Positions 33,462 through 41,907 of a DNA stretch of 42,496 bases are shown here, piece after piece. Each line of letters begins with the position of its first letter. The stretch's first letter is position 1. The position numbers and the translations under genes are program-made. The notes below the pieces were generated by a model. That model had not been told where the DNA came from. It saw nothing but the letters and a program-made list of their open reading frames with translations, and did no database searches. The DNA is from Candidatus Sumerlaeota bacterium. Its GTDB lineage: Bacteria > UBP6 > UBA1177. The stretch is from positions 1 to 42,496 of the forward strand of contig SLOD01000101.1 of the NCBI GenBank assembly GCA_007132725.1. The letters run 5' to 3'.

Positions 33462-34742
33462 ATGACAAACTTTCAAAAAATCACAAAGGTCCTTTTTGTA
33501 ACAATCGTTGTTTTGATGTTCGGACTTCTATTTTTTTATGTGAACATCCAGCAGGAGCGTTACAGATATCTCATTTATTTTTTCGGGGATTCAGTTTATC
33601 CCGGAGCACGGGTGCTTGCAAGAGCCGTATCAGAAGACGGGGAAATCGTTACCGACCCGGAACTTTTTGTAAACGGCAGGCCTCTTGACTCCAATATTCT
33701 TGAACTATATCCCGATCTGAGAGAAGTAAAGGTCAAAGACGACCGTTTTGAAACAGTATTTCCCATAAGATACAAAGATATAGCCGACTTTTCCATAAGA
33801 GTCCGGCCCTTGATACAGTTTTTCAACGATGAACTTTCAACCATTCCTTCTGTTCCCAGGGCCGGGAATCGTTCAATATTTCTTCTTCCCGACTCATTCA
33901 GGATCGTTCCTGAGTTTGAAACCACTGTCCATCTGTTCTGTCTTTCAGACGGAAAGCCATGTAAAGAGAGTTCTATTTTTATAAATGACGCAGAAAAAAA
34001 ACTTCGAAACGGATATACTGCCTATCATACCGTTTTGCAAGCGGATAATCGTGTAAACATCCAATTCAATGACGGATCGTCCGTTGTCACAGCTTACCCT
34101 TTTTACGGGAAGCAGTTCAGGATATCTGAAGAAGAAGGCAGAATAACACTCTCTTCACTCATAGATGCCCGGAACATGCATGTAGACTGCTACCGGTCTG
34201 GAAAATGGAAAAAGACCGATGTGATATCCGTAAATTCATCCGGAATTTTACTTCCCGGAGACTATATTAACTGCGACCGGATACAGGCAAGCTTCAACTC
34301 CAACTATCCCGGAAGGACTTTTGCTGTATTAAGCAGGAACACAACTCTTGAAGCTGAAGTTTCAGACCCTTACTACTCCCGTTTATCCAGACATATTCAC
34401 TTGTTTGATGATCATGCACAGACTAAGTTCGTACAAAGTTACAATGCTTCTTTTTTTATTCCTCTTTCTCTTGTTTTTTCAGGAAATGTCCTTCAAAAGC
34501 GTTTTCTTGAACAAAAACAGAAAAAGCTGAACTTTATATGGTGGTCAATATTTTTTGTCTCTATGCTGAGCCTTCTTCTCTTTATTGCCGTAATGTTTTC
34601 TAAATTTAAGGTGGTAGAAGGTTTGGACGGTGAACTTATAACCCACTCTAAGAACAGACAGAGGGCATTGTTTGCCTTTGCTGTCATTTTTTATACAGTT
34701 GTTGTTGTAATGTTGTTATATTTACTTTTAAATTTGGCTTAA
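33462..34742 (+). CDS. Orphan membrane protein with large extracytoplasmic domain
   Basis: I do not recognise a family. The 426-aa product has one N-terminal membrane segment (VLFVTIVVLMFGLLFFYV), about 310 residues of mostly beta-strand-like, probably periplasmic sequence (for example FEVVPEF-like strands, YPFYGKQFRISEEEGRITL) and two C-terminal membrane helices (IWWSIFFVSMLSLLLFIAVMF and ALFAFAVIFYTVVVVMLLYL). The start lies four bases after the GAF gene stop, with no clear Shine-Dalgarno, suggesting translational coupling. mutL begins two bases after its stop. The operon position beside DNA-repair and tRNA-modification genes says little about its job. Confidence 0.7.
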   Translation: MTNFQKITKVLFVTIVVLMFGLLFFYVNIQQERYRYLIYFFGDSVYPGARVLARAVSEDGEIVTDPELFVNGRPLDSNILELYPDLREVKVKDDRFETVFPIRYKDIADFSIRVRPLIQFFNDELSTIPSVPRAGNRSIFLLPDSFRIVPEFETTVHLFCLSDGKPCKESSIFINDAEKKLRNGYTAYHTVLQADNRVNIQFNDGSSVVTAYPFYGKQFRISEEEGRITLSSLIDARNMHVDCYRSGKWKKTDVISVNSSGILLPGDYINCDRIQASFNSNYPGRTFAVLSRNTTLEAEVSDPYYSRLSRHIHLFDDHAQTKFVQSYNASFFIPLSLVFSGNVLQKRFLEQKQKKLNFIWWSIFFVSMLSLLLFIAVMFSKFKVVEGLDGELITHSKNRQRALFAFAVIFYTVVVVMLLYLLLNLA

Positions 34743-34744
34743 AA

Positions 34745-36517
34745 ATGGGCATCATAAAACATCTTTCAGAAAACACCATTAATAAGATCGCTGCCGGGGA
34801 GGTTGTGGAAAGACCTCTTTCTGTTGTAAAAGAGTTGATCGAGAACAGTATTGATGCGAACAGTACAAATATAACTGTAGAGATCGAAAAAGGGGGGAAA
34901 AAGAAGATAAGGGTCAAAGATGACGGATCGGGACTGACTGTCGAAGATCTCTATATGGCGCTTGAAAGACATGCGACCAGTAAAATTTCATCAATAGAGG
35001 AACTTACATCAATTCCAACTATGGGGTTTCGGGGAGAAGCTATCCCTTCTATTGCTTCGGTAACGAAATTTTCGATAGCCAGTGCAGTTGAACATGGCAA
35101 CGGTTTCAAGATATCAATGTCTGACGGCAAGATACTTTCAGACGGGTCTTGTTCCCTCCCCAAAGGGACAGAGGTAAATGCCGACAATATCTTTTTCAAT
35201 GTTCCGGCAAGAAAAAAATTTCTTAAAAGTGATGAAAGAGAGTTTGCTCTTGTACGGGAAATGATCCAGAAGTTTGCGATAATACATTATACCACAACAT
35301 TTTCTTTCTTTCATAACAAAAAAGCTGTTTTCCAATATCCCGCTGTTTCTGACAAGCTTTCAAGAATACTTCATATCTGGAAAGCTGAAGAAAAAGATGT
35401 ACGGACTTTGGCTTCCACCCGTAACGGAGTGACCGTGACAGTATTCATACCATCACCGTTTTCATCTTTCCCCGGCATTTCAGCTACATCGGTAAACAAC
35501 AGGATCGTTTCGGACAGATTTATAAACAGTATTATTTTTAAAACTCTCAGAGAAACCATAGGGGGTGAATTCAAATCCCCCGTAATTCTCAACATAGACA
35601 CAGACCTTAAAGAAGTTGATATCAATGTGCACCCTTCAAAAATGGAAGTGCGGTTTCATGACACTCCATTGATCTTCAGTCTTGTCCGCGAAACTGTTGC
35701 AAATGCTCTTCTTTCTTTCAGGGAAGACAGCAAAGAGGAAAAGTTTCCCGTATACTCACAGAAAGATCTCAAAGAAAAGGAAGATCATCACTACGATTCT
35801 GTCAGAGAAAAACAGCCCGGATATATTACCCGTAAAAATGGACTTGTTCACGGAAAGATAGAAAAACACAGGGAGCTTAACATATTTGACAGGGATTATG
35901 AAACCATTGAACCTTCTCAGGAATCCTTTTATGATCTTCAAATGAAAGACTACCGCATAGTCGGTACGGTTTTCGGGGTATATATTGTTATTGAATCAAA
36001 AGACAAACTCATTTTTCTTGATCAACATGCAAGCCATGAAAGGATAACTTTTAACAGACTGGTAAACAATGCCCGTGATCGAAGCGGCTTGTCACAACTG
36101 CTTATAGTTCCGGTCATTATAAAAATGTCCCCTAAAGAACTTTCAATAATGGAAGAAATTATTTCCTCTCTATCTGAAGCAGGGTTCATTATTGAAAAAT
36201 TTGATGACGAGTCTGCTATTTTAAGAGCTGTTCCCGCTATCGGTTTTGATGCTGACTGGGAAACTATTATAAAAGAGCTTATCGGAGAGCTTGAAAATTA
36301 CGGAGAAGGGCGTGCATTTGAAGAAAAAATACTTTCTCTTTTAGCTGTAACTGCATGTCGTGCTTCCGTAAAATGCAATGATACGCTCAGCGACAAAGAA
36401 ATAAAACAACTCATAGAAGATATCAACAATAGCAAAACTCTGACTTGCCCTCACGGCAGACCTTTTTTCTTTGTAATGAACAGACACTATATTGAAAAGC
36501 AGGTAAACCGGAAATGA
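34745..36517 (+). CDS. mutL: DNA mismatch repair protein MutL
   Basis: The 590-aa protein has the GHKL ATPase: KIAAGEVVERPLSVVKELIENSID (motif I), DDGSGL (motif II), RHATSKI and GFRGEAIPSIASV (motif III). The C-terminal domain carries the metal-dependent endonuclease signature of MutLs from bacteria without MutH: DQHASHERITFN (residues 426-437), ACRASVKC and CPHGRPFFF. The last position of the DQHA(X)2E(X)4E motif is Asn437 rather than Glu. MutL links MutS mismatch recognition to strand incision. It overlaps miaA by 4 nt, a conserved mutL-miaA order. There is no Shine-Dalgarno; translation is probably coupled to the membrane protein upstream. Confidence 0.95.
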   Translation: MGIIKHLSENTINKIAAGEVVERPLSVVKELIENSIDANSTNITVEIEKGGKKKIRVKDDGSGLTVEDLYMALERHATSKISSIEELTSIPTMGFRGEAIPSIASVTKFSIASAVEHGNGFKISMSDGKILSDGSCSLPKGTEVNADNIFFNVPARKKFLKSDEREFALVREMIQKFAIIHYTTTFSFFHNKKAVFQYPAVSDKLSRILHIWKAEEKDVRTLASTRNGVTVTVFIPSPFSSFPGISATSVNNRIVSDRFINSIIFKTLRETIGGEFKSPVILNIDTDLKEVDINVHPSKMEVRFHDTPLIFSLVRETVANALLSFREDSKEEKFPVYSQKDLKEKEDHHYDSVREKQPGYITRKNGLVHGKIEKHRELNIFDRDYETIEPSQESFYDLQMKDYRIVGTVFGVYIVIESKDKLIFLDQHASHERITFNRLVNNARDRSGLSQLLIVPVIIKMSPKELSIMEEIISSLSEAGFIIEKFDDESAILRAVPAIGFDADWETIIKELIGELENYGEGRAFEEKILSLLAVTACRASVKCNDTLSDKEIKQLIEDINNSKTLTCPHGRPFFFVMNRHYIEKQVNRK

Positions 36518-37443
36518 GCCTGATCCTGATACTCGGTCCCACAGCTTCAGGGAAAACTTCTCTTTCGGTTGAAATAGCAAAAGAGTTCAACAGTGAAATA
36601 GTTGGAGCAGACTCGGTACAGATATATAAAGACCTTGTCATAGGGTCGGCAGCTCCTTCAGAAGAGGAAAAACAGGGCATACCTCACCATCTTACCGGAG
36701 TTTATCCCCTCAACAGAAAAATTGATGCAGGGAAGTATGTGTCAGAAGCTCTTCCTATCGTTGAGAAAATTTTATCAAAAGGGAAAAGTTGTGTAATAAC
36801 AGGGGGAACAAACTTTTATGTGGAAGCTTTTCTTAACGGACTTTCTCCTGTTCCAAAGATAGAAGACCCTGTAAGAAAACAGATCGAAGATGAGCTTGAA
36901 AAGCATGAAACGGAAGTGCTGTATGAAAGACTGTTACAGACCGACCAGGAGTGGGCAGGACAAATATCATCCCCCAATGACAGACAACGGATAAAAAGAG
37001 GTCTTGAAGTTTACATGGCAACCGGAAAAAAACTTTCACAGTGGAACAAAAACAAAAAAGAAAAAAAATACAGCGGCAAATTCATTGCTTTATCTATTGA
37101 TAAAGATAGAGAAGAGCTTTACAGTGACATAAACAGAAGATCTCTTTTAATGGTACAGAATGGACTGATAGAAGAGGTGAAGGAAATAAACAGGAAAGGT
37201 TTCGGATCACACAATTGCAAAGCCATGAATTCAATAGGCTACAAAGAAACTGAGATGTATTTAAAAGGAGAGATCAAAAGCATCAGTGAACTTACGGAAC
37301 TTATAGCGGCAAATACGAGACACCTTGCAAAAAGACAGCTAACATGGCTTAGAAACAGACATTATGTTAAATGGGCAGAGAAAAAAAACATCCCCCGGAT
37401 AGTAAACAAATACTTTGGGGAATTAAACAATTCTTCATTTTAA
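36514..37443 (+). CDS. miaA: tRNA dimethylallyltransferase MiaA
   Basis: The 309-aa enzyme transfers dimethylallyl to A37 of tRNAs reading UNN codons. P-loop GPTASGKTSLSVEIA (residues about 7-21), EIVGADSVQIYKDLVIGSAAP, GIPHHL, ITGGTNFYVEAFLNGLSP and SSPNDRQRIKRGLEVYMATGK are all conserved; the C-terminus ends with RHLAKRQLTWLRN. Length is normal. The ATG overlaps the mutL stop (ATGA). Often found together with mutL and hfq; hfq is not here. Confidence 0.96.
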   Translation: MSLILILGPTASGKTSLSVEIAKEFNSEIVGADSVQIYKDLVIGSAAPSEEEKQGIPHHLTGVYPLNRKIDAGKYVSEALPIVEKILSKGKSCVITGGTNFYVEAFLNGLSPVPKIEDPVRKQIEDELEKHETEVLYERLLQTDQEWAGQISSPNDRQRIKRGLEVYMATGKKLSQWNKNKKEKKYSGKFIALSIDKDREELYSDINRRSLLMVQNGLIEEVKEINRKGFGSHNCKAMNSIGYKETEMYLKGEIKSISELTELIAANTRHLAKRQLTWLRNRHYVKWAEKKNIPRIVNKYFGELNNSSF

Positions 37444-37478
37444 TAAATAAGTCCATCCCTTTATTAAGCCAAATAAAG

Positions 37479-37497
37479 AACAACTTGTGTTGTTTTT
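37479..37497 (+). terminator. Possible intrinsic terminator after miaA
   Basis: AACAAC-TTGT-GTTGTT forms a 6-bp stem running into a T-run (TTTTT). AT-rich and therefore weak, but correctly placed between the miaA stop and the carD promoter. Confidence 0.45.
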
Positions 37498-37537
37498 ACA
37501 AGATGCCGAAATTAGAAAGGTTTTTTCTTAAAACCAC

Positions 37538-37565
37538 TTGACTTTTTATTTCTGTGAAGTATAAT
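37538..37565 (+). promoter_or_regulatory. Strong predicted promoter of carD
   Basis: TTGACT (37538-37543), 16-bp spacer, consensus TATAAT (37560-37565), 42 bp before the carD ATG. Confidence 0.68.
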
Positions 37566-37607
37566 TGTCAGTTGTTGTTCATTTGTTTTAGAGAGGGACG
37601 ATGAATC

Positions 37608-38099
37608 ATGAAAAAATTTAAACCCGGTGACCTTGCTGTCTATCCTAATTACGGAGTTGGTAAAGTTATTTCCATAGAGGCTAAGAACCTTGGGAGTTCT
37701 GAAATAAACTGCTATGTCGTAAGTATGGTTTCAAGCGGCTCAAGAGTTTTTGTGCCTGTAGACTCTGCAGATCAGATGGGACTCAGGGGTATAACTGAAC
37801 CCCGGATGGCTCCCGATGTTTACCGTTGTTTTAAAATAAAAAACAATGAGCTTTTGAAAATGAACTGGAACAAAAGATACAGGTATCTTCAGGATAAAAT
37901 GAAAAGCGGGAAAGCCGGAGATGTTGCATCTGTAATAGCCGATCTTCTTTTTCTTAAAAATAAAAAGGGACTGAGTTACGGAGAAGACAAGCTTCTCAAT
38001 GATGCTGAAGATATCCTTGCAACAGAACTTTCGATCACGGAAAATGTTCCTAAAACAGAGGTAATTTCAAGAATCCACGAAAGTTTTAAATCCCGTTGA
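37608..38099 (+). CDS. carD: CarD/CdnL family RNA-polymerase-binding transcription factor
   Basis: The 163-aa protein fits CarD/CdnL: N-terminal Tudor-like RNA-polymerase interaction domain (FKPGDLAVYPNYGVGKVISIE, SRVFVPVDSADQMGLRGI) and a C-terminal helical DNA-binding domain (WNKRYRYLQDKMKSGKAGDVASVIADL, AEDILATELSI). CarD stabilises the open complex, particularly at rRNA promoters. Length is usual. An upstream out-of-frame ATG (37601) opens a seven-codon minicistron that overlaps the start region; it may be chance. Next gene begins 7 nt downstream. Confidence 0.93.
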   Translation: MKKFKPGDLAVYPNYGVGKVISIEAKNLGSSEINCYVVSMVSSGSRVFVPVDSADQMGLRGITEPRMAPDVYRCFKIKNNELLKMNWNKRYRYLQDKMKSGKAGDVASVIADLLFLKNKKGLSYGEDKLLNDAEDILATELSITENVPKTEVISRIHESFKSR

Positions 38100-38106
38100 T
38101 CCCTCT

Positions 38107-38454
38107 ATGCTAAGGATAGTATCCAACACTTTCATTTCAGGCATTGATAAATGGCATTTGGAAAACATGGTGGATTTCGATTTTTTCTGGCACTCTCATC
38201 CTTTTGAAAACTCAAAATGCAAAGGTTTCATCCTTCCTGATGTAAAATTGAAAAAAGGTATCGGAATGCCTGTCATAATTGATGTGGCGGAAGTGAAAAA
38301 CATTGATGTTACTTTAATTGATATTGAAAATGCTGTTTTCTACTCTGAATACTGGAGCACTCTATCTGCAATATATGCTACCGTTGCAAAAAATGTGATC
38401 ACTTTTTATGAAAATGTCCCGATGGTGATAAAAGAAAATTATAAAATGATTTAG
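38107..38454 (+). CDS. Small protein of unknown function downstream of carD
   Basis: I do not recognise this 115-aa protein. It has no signal peptide or membrane segment, and alternates strands and helices (FFWHSHPFENSKCKGFILPD, MPVIIDVAEVKNIDVTLIDI, TLSAIYATVAKNVITFYE). The 7-nt gap after carD implies co-transcription, although no good Shine-Dalgarno is evident. It overlaps the convergent lamin-tail lipoprotein gene by 4 bp at their stops. Codon use looks like the neighbours. Confidence 0.6.
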   Translation: MLRIVSNTFISGIDKWHLENMVDFDFFWHSHPFENSKCKGFILPDVKLKKGIGMPVIIDVAEVKNIDVTLIDIENAVFYSEYWSTLSAIYATVAKNVITFYENVPMVIKENYKMI

Positions 38455-39830
38455 TTTTCATCTTCCGGTTCAGGACATTTTTCAAGCCTTCCCGGGGTTC
38501 CTCCTTCTATTGAAGATGGACAAAAATTACCATCAGTATCAACTGTAAACGAATATCCTCTTGATGTACTTAATTTTTTCGGGTCTTCGTTTGCCTCTGT
38601 CACCATGACACCGTCTCTTTTACATTTTATCTGGACGGTCTCTTTGCTTGTCAACCCTCCGTCAGCAACTGTCGTATCTTTTGTCACAAGCCAGAGAGCA
38701 CTGCCTATAAGATCTCCGAAAGCAGCTTCATTTCCTGTTATTACAGCAATGTCTCCCGGTCTGAGAAGAAGTTCATCATTTTCGTTCCTAAGCAACAGCG
38801 GATCTATTCCCTTATTGTTGTCATTGTCGTCAATAAAGCAGTCTGTGAGGTCGAAATCAAGATTGCCATAGTTGTATATCTCTACAAATTCCCATGATTT
38901 TTCAGGTTGCTGCATCGGAGTATGCATTATCTCTGTTATCATTATTTTGGGTCTCTCTTTTTCCGTTTCAATGACATTTTTTTCAGTTTTTCTCCCTGTC
39001 AGAGTAAAAATCGTTATGTTTGAGTCATATTTTGTAAGAGGCTCCAAACCTTCAATTTCGACAGAACATCTTCTTTCACACATTCTTGCAACTCCATTAA
39101 CATCAACAGCCAAGACTGTTTCTCCGGTAATATTTACAATATAGGAAACATCTGTAACTGAATAACTTACTTCAAGAGGTGCCGTTTCGGGCTTTTCACC
39201 TGAAAGAACGATCATAAAATCATCTATGACGGAATTTCTGTCGGCACACACCCCGTTTTTTACTGTTATTTTTTCAACGGGCTTTGAATATGACAGCACT
39301 ATCCAGTTATCAAGATCAAATGAGATATCAGGCGGAGGATGGATTTGGGCACTATCCATATTGATATCCCCGTCAAATTCGACAGCTACGGTTGCAGAAA
39401 GTCCTGTGTCGGGAATCACTCTTACCAGCTCAGGGATTTTTTTACCAACAGGATATACCAGTTCTATTTTTCCCGTTTTTGAGGGTGATTCAGTATCTAT
39501 AAAAAGCGGTTTGTAGTCAACTGATTTAAGTCCGGAACCTATTTCTATTTCAAGGATATCATCGGAAGGAAGAGGAGGTATGACCATAATGATATTGTTT
39601 TCAACTCTTGTTTCAACATCAATTTTCGACTCAACCCCTTTTGCTTTAAAATGGTGCAAAGTTTCAGGAAGAATTTCCATATTGAAAAGAAACAGCAGTG
39701 TTTCTTCCGGATAATATTTTCTCTCTTCGGGTGTTTTTTCAACAAGAAAAGGTAGATACTGGTTTTTCTCAGGCGGCTCCAAAGAACATGAAAATATCAC
39801 CATAAAAAAAAGTATTGTAAAAATTTTCAT
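38451..39830 (-). CDS. Lipoprotein with C-terminal lamin-tail domain
   Basis: GGAGG at six bases favours ATG 39830 (track 39845); the product is 459 aa. Lipobox VIFSC near residue 15. The first 290 residues are Ig-like/strand-rich (TLLFLFNMEILPETLHHFKA resembles Big-type/SbsA-like domains). The C-terminal 150 residues carry the lamin-tail domain hallmarks: MITEIMHTPMQQPEKSWEFV-EIYNYGNLDFDLTDCFIDDN, LLLRPGDIAVITGN, ending GGTPGRLEKC. Such domains occur in exported bacterial nucleases and surface proteins; no nuclease domain is seen here. It overlaps the upstream gene by 4 nt (ATGA), so it is the last gene of the nucleotidyltransferase operon. Confidence 0.82.
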   Translation of the reverse strand: MKIFTILFFMVIFSCSLEPPEKNQYLPFLVEKTPEERKYYPEETLLFLFNMEILPETLHHFKAKGVESKIDVETRVENNIIMVIPPLPSDDILEIEIGSGLKSVDYKPLFIDTESPSKTGKIELVYPVGKKIPELVRVIPDTGLSATVAVEFDGDINMDSAQIHPPPDISFDLDNWIVLSYSKPVEKITVKNGVCADRNSVIDDFMIVLSGEKPETAPLEVSYSVTDVSYIVNITGETVLAVDVNGVARMCERRCSVEIEGLEPLTKYDSNITIFTLTGRKTEKNVIETEKERPKIMITEIMHTPMQQPEKSWEFVEIYNYGNLDFDLTDCFIDDNDNNKGIDPLLLRNENDELLLRPGDIAVITGNEAAFGDLIGSALWLVTKDTTVADGGLTSKETVQIKCKRDGVMVTEANEDPKKLSTSRGYSFTVDTDGNFCPSSIEGGTPGRLEKCPEPEDEN

Positions 39831-40534
39831 TTTGATCCTCCACATTCATTCAGATCGAAACCTGCAATAGATTTGAACCAGCCGTTATATTTTTTTGCTG
39901 TAAGTTGATAAATTACCATTTTTTCTTCCGGAACTTCCACAGACAAAGCAACAATGGCATTAAGCATCGAGTTGAAAAAGTAAATAAGGCTCAATCTTTC
40001 TATGATCTCTATTTTCAACAGGAACAGTTTCTGCTGCTGATCGCTGAATCTTATCATGTCAGTATTGTAGAGCAGCTTTGAAAGGTCGAATTTCACTCTG
40101 CCCCCCACTTCAAAAGAAGTGAGGTCTCCATAAGTTGAGTTGTTATCATCCGGCCCTACAGAAACATAGTCTCTTCCGACACTGATATTATTTTTCTGAT
40201 AAAGATAAAGTCTTTCATCACTTTTATATCTGCTCCAGGCTGTGATTTCCGGAAGAAGACCGGCAACTCTTGTATTTTTTCTTGCAGAGACAACTGCTCT
40301 CTCAAGGTCATCTATATTTTCAAGACCTTTTTCCAGAACCTGTTCAAGTGTCATGCAACTGTATTTTGTCTCAAGTATTTCGGCACTGATACCATGTCCT
40401 TTCAAATATTCTGCAAGAGATTCAAGATCAGGAGACCTTCCATCAAGAGGTATCACTGCCGTCAACAGAAATAATATGACGGTCATCTTCATCAGAACCG
40501 GCACCGTGTTCAGCCGGTGAATTGTCATCCTCAT
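39827..40534 (-). CDS. Secreted protein with short TolC-like strand-helix unit
   Basis: I do not recognise a named family. GGAGG at six bases favours ATG 40534 (235 aa), although the same bases encode acidic residues of the overlapping upstream gene; ATG 40492 is the alternative. It has a hydrophobic signal-like segment (MTVILFLLTAVIPLDG), then a helix, then strand-rich (LPEITAWSRYKSDERLYLYQ, FEVGGRVKFDLSKLLY) leading into a long helix (QQQKLFLLKIEIIERLSLIYFF). That strand-then-helix order is like one half of an outer-membrane efflux (TolC-type) subunit, too short to be a full one. It overlaps the upstream ORF by about 92 nt and the downstream lipoprotein by 4 nt. Confidence 0.6.
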   Translation of the reverse strand: MRMTIHRLNTVPVLMKMTVILFLLTAVIPLDGRSPDLESLAEYLKGHGISAEILETKYSCMTLEQVLEKGLENIDDLERAVVSARKNTRVAGLLPEITAWSRYKSDERLYLYQKNNISVGRDYVSVGPDDNNSTYGDLTSFEVGGRVKFDLSKLLYNTDMIRFSDQQQKLFLLKIEIIERLSLIYFFNSMLNAIVALSVEVPEEKMVIYQLTAKKYNGWFKSIAGFDLNECGGSK

Positions 40535-40793
40535 CATCTTCCTCCTCCATCTCAAGCATTTCATCAACTACATTTTTTATTTCCAGAACTTCCATGTTCG
40601 TGAGGTAACTCCTTCTTGTTTCAGCAAAAATAAACGGTATATCCTGAAATCTTTTTCTCATGTCGAAGGAAGATATGGACAACATGCAAAACCAGCTTAC
40701 ATGATGTCTTTCCCTCTCCCTTTTCATACTTGTCTCAAATATAAGTGCCAACCTGAAACCGATCAAAAGCGAAGAAGCCTGCATCAAAAACAA
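40443..40793 (-). CDS. Small protein with strand-helix unit and acidic tail, unknown function
   Basis: TTG at 40793 with AAGAGG seven bases upstream is the likely start (track begins at 40802; ATG 40784 is another option), giving about 116 aa. The N-terminus (LLIGFRLALIFETSMKRERE, HHVSWFCMLSISSFDMRKRF) reads like two antiparallel membrane strands followed by a helix (NMEVLEIKNVVDEMLEM), then an acidic tail (EEEDDEDD). No family recognised. It begins 77 nt after the nucleotidyltransferase stop and overlaps the next gene by about 92 nt in another frame. A lost frame connecting the two short genes cannot be excluded. Confidence 0.45.
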   Translation of the reverse strand: MFLMQASSLLIGFRLALIFETSMKRERERHHVSWFCMLSISSFDMRKRFQDIPFIFAETRRSYLTNMEVLEIKNVVDEMLEMEEEDDEDDNSPAEHGAGSDEDDRHIISVDGSDTS

Positions 40794-40870
40794 ATTAACC
40801 ACCTCTTATTCAAAATTGCCAAATACTAATATCTGTTAGAATTATTATAAGTCAAGAATTTTTTGCGGGA

Positions 40871-41815
40871 TCATGCCCGGTTATTTTTCCCGCCAAACAT
40901 ATATCTGAACAATGTCCCTGAAATTATTCTTGATCTGAGAAGTATCGTCTTGTAACCAAAAAGAGCCATCTGTAGTGAAAATTCTTTTTCCACTTTGAAA
41001 GCACAACTTTTTTCATCTCTGTCTATATATTGAAAAGCTTCATCTATATCAAAGTCGCTCTTTTTAAAAAACGGTTCCTCGATCATCGTATATATTAAAA
41101 AAAGATGACAATCAAGCATCTTTCCAAGTCCGAATTTATCTGCGGTTTTTCTAAGTTTGGAAAGGTCGCAGTTATATATTACAACATAAAACTCAAGCAA
41201 TCTTCCGGCAACAAGGTTATAAAAATTTTTCCCCATATGGTCATGTATAAGCATTATAAGTGCCATCTGTTCTATTTCAGGCAGCAACATTTTAAGGTCA
41301 TTATCTATTTTTTTTTCAACAGAGTTTTCAAATACATTTTCTATAAAGTTGCCAAAAGATATAAAGCTCATCTTTGAATGGAGCTCTATTAAAGTTCCAT
41401 TCAGTAAAACAGGGATGTCTTCACAGAAATATCTTCTAAGTAAAGGGTGAAACTGCTTTTTAAGTTTCAACTGAGGACTGTTTTTGACAAGTTCCGGTAT
41501 CTGAGCAAATTCTTCCGGGTGAAAAAGAAGATCTATATCAACCATGGATCTCAAACCGTAGTGATCTTTGAAAAGCGTGTTGAGAAGATACATTCCCTTG
41601 ACCGGGACGAATTTAGTTATCTTGTGTTTTTTAAGCAAGTTAGAAAAAATGACCAGTTGCTTGTACTTTAAAATATTTGAAGCTTCATTGGCTCTATATT
41701 CAGCTTCAAATGAAGGTTCATCCCCTTTCAGATACCGCAGTGCCCTGAAAAAAGGATCTCTTTCAAAATCCTTAAATTCTTTATGAAAACTTATTTCAGG
41801 AAAAATTTCTTTCAT
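40871..41815 (-). CDS. Nucleotidyltransferase family protein (NTP_transf_5-like)
   Basis: Pattern matches the uncharacterised nucleotidyltransferase family seen near HPr-kinase-like and PqqD-like RiPP genes and in lasso-peptide clusters: LLKKHKITKFVPVKGMYLLN, then YGLRSMVDIDLLFHPEEFAQ with the DxD pair (DID), LNGTLIELHSKMSFISFGNF, MLLPEIEQMALIMLIHDHMG. These proteins have a minimal nucleotidyltransferase core; the molecule they modify is unknown. The start is ambiguous: ATG 41815 (314 aa) or the track TTG at 41833. It heads an operon with the two short envelope-like genes and the lamin-tail lipoprotein, about 27 kb from the radical SAM operon. Confidence 0.68.
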   Translation of the reverse strand: MKEIFPEISFHKEFKDFERDPFFRALRYLKGDEPSFEAEYRANEASNILKYKQLVIFSNLLKKHKITKFVPVKGMYLLNTLFKDHYGLRSMVDIDLLFHPEEFAQIPELVKNSPQLKLKKQFHPLLRRYFCEDIPVLLNGTLIELHSKMSFISFGNFIENVFENSVEKKIDNDLKMLLPEIEQMALIMLIHDHMGKNFYNLVAGRLLEFYVVIYNCDLSKLRKTADKFGLGKMLDCHLFLIYTMIEEPFFKKSDFDIDEAFQYIDRDEKSCAFKVEKEFSLQMALFGYKTILLRSRIISGTLFRYMFGGKNNRA

Positions 41816-41907
41816 CCACCCAAAACCTTGCAACGAAGTTACCTTAGTTTAAGCGTAGAAAAAAACAAGTCCAATTTTTTCCACTCGTTTCACGTCTCAC
41901 GTCCCAC

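Noticed and set aside
37601-37621. Seven-codon minicistron before carD as a regulatory leader peptide
   Set aside because: Too short to support, and it overlaps the carD start by chance-like spacing.
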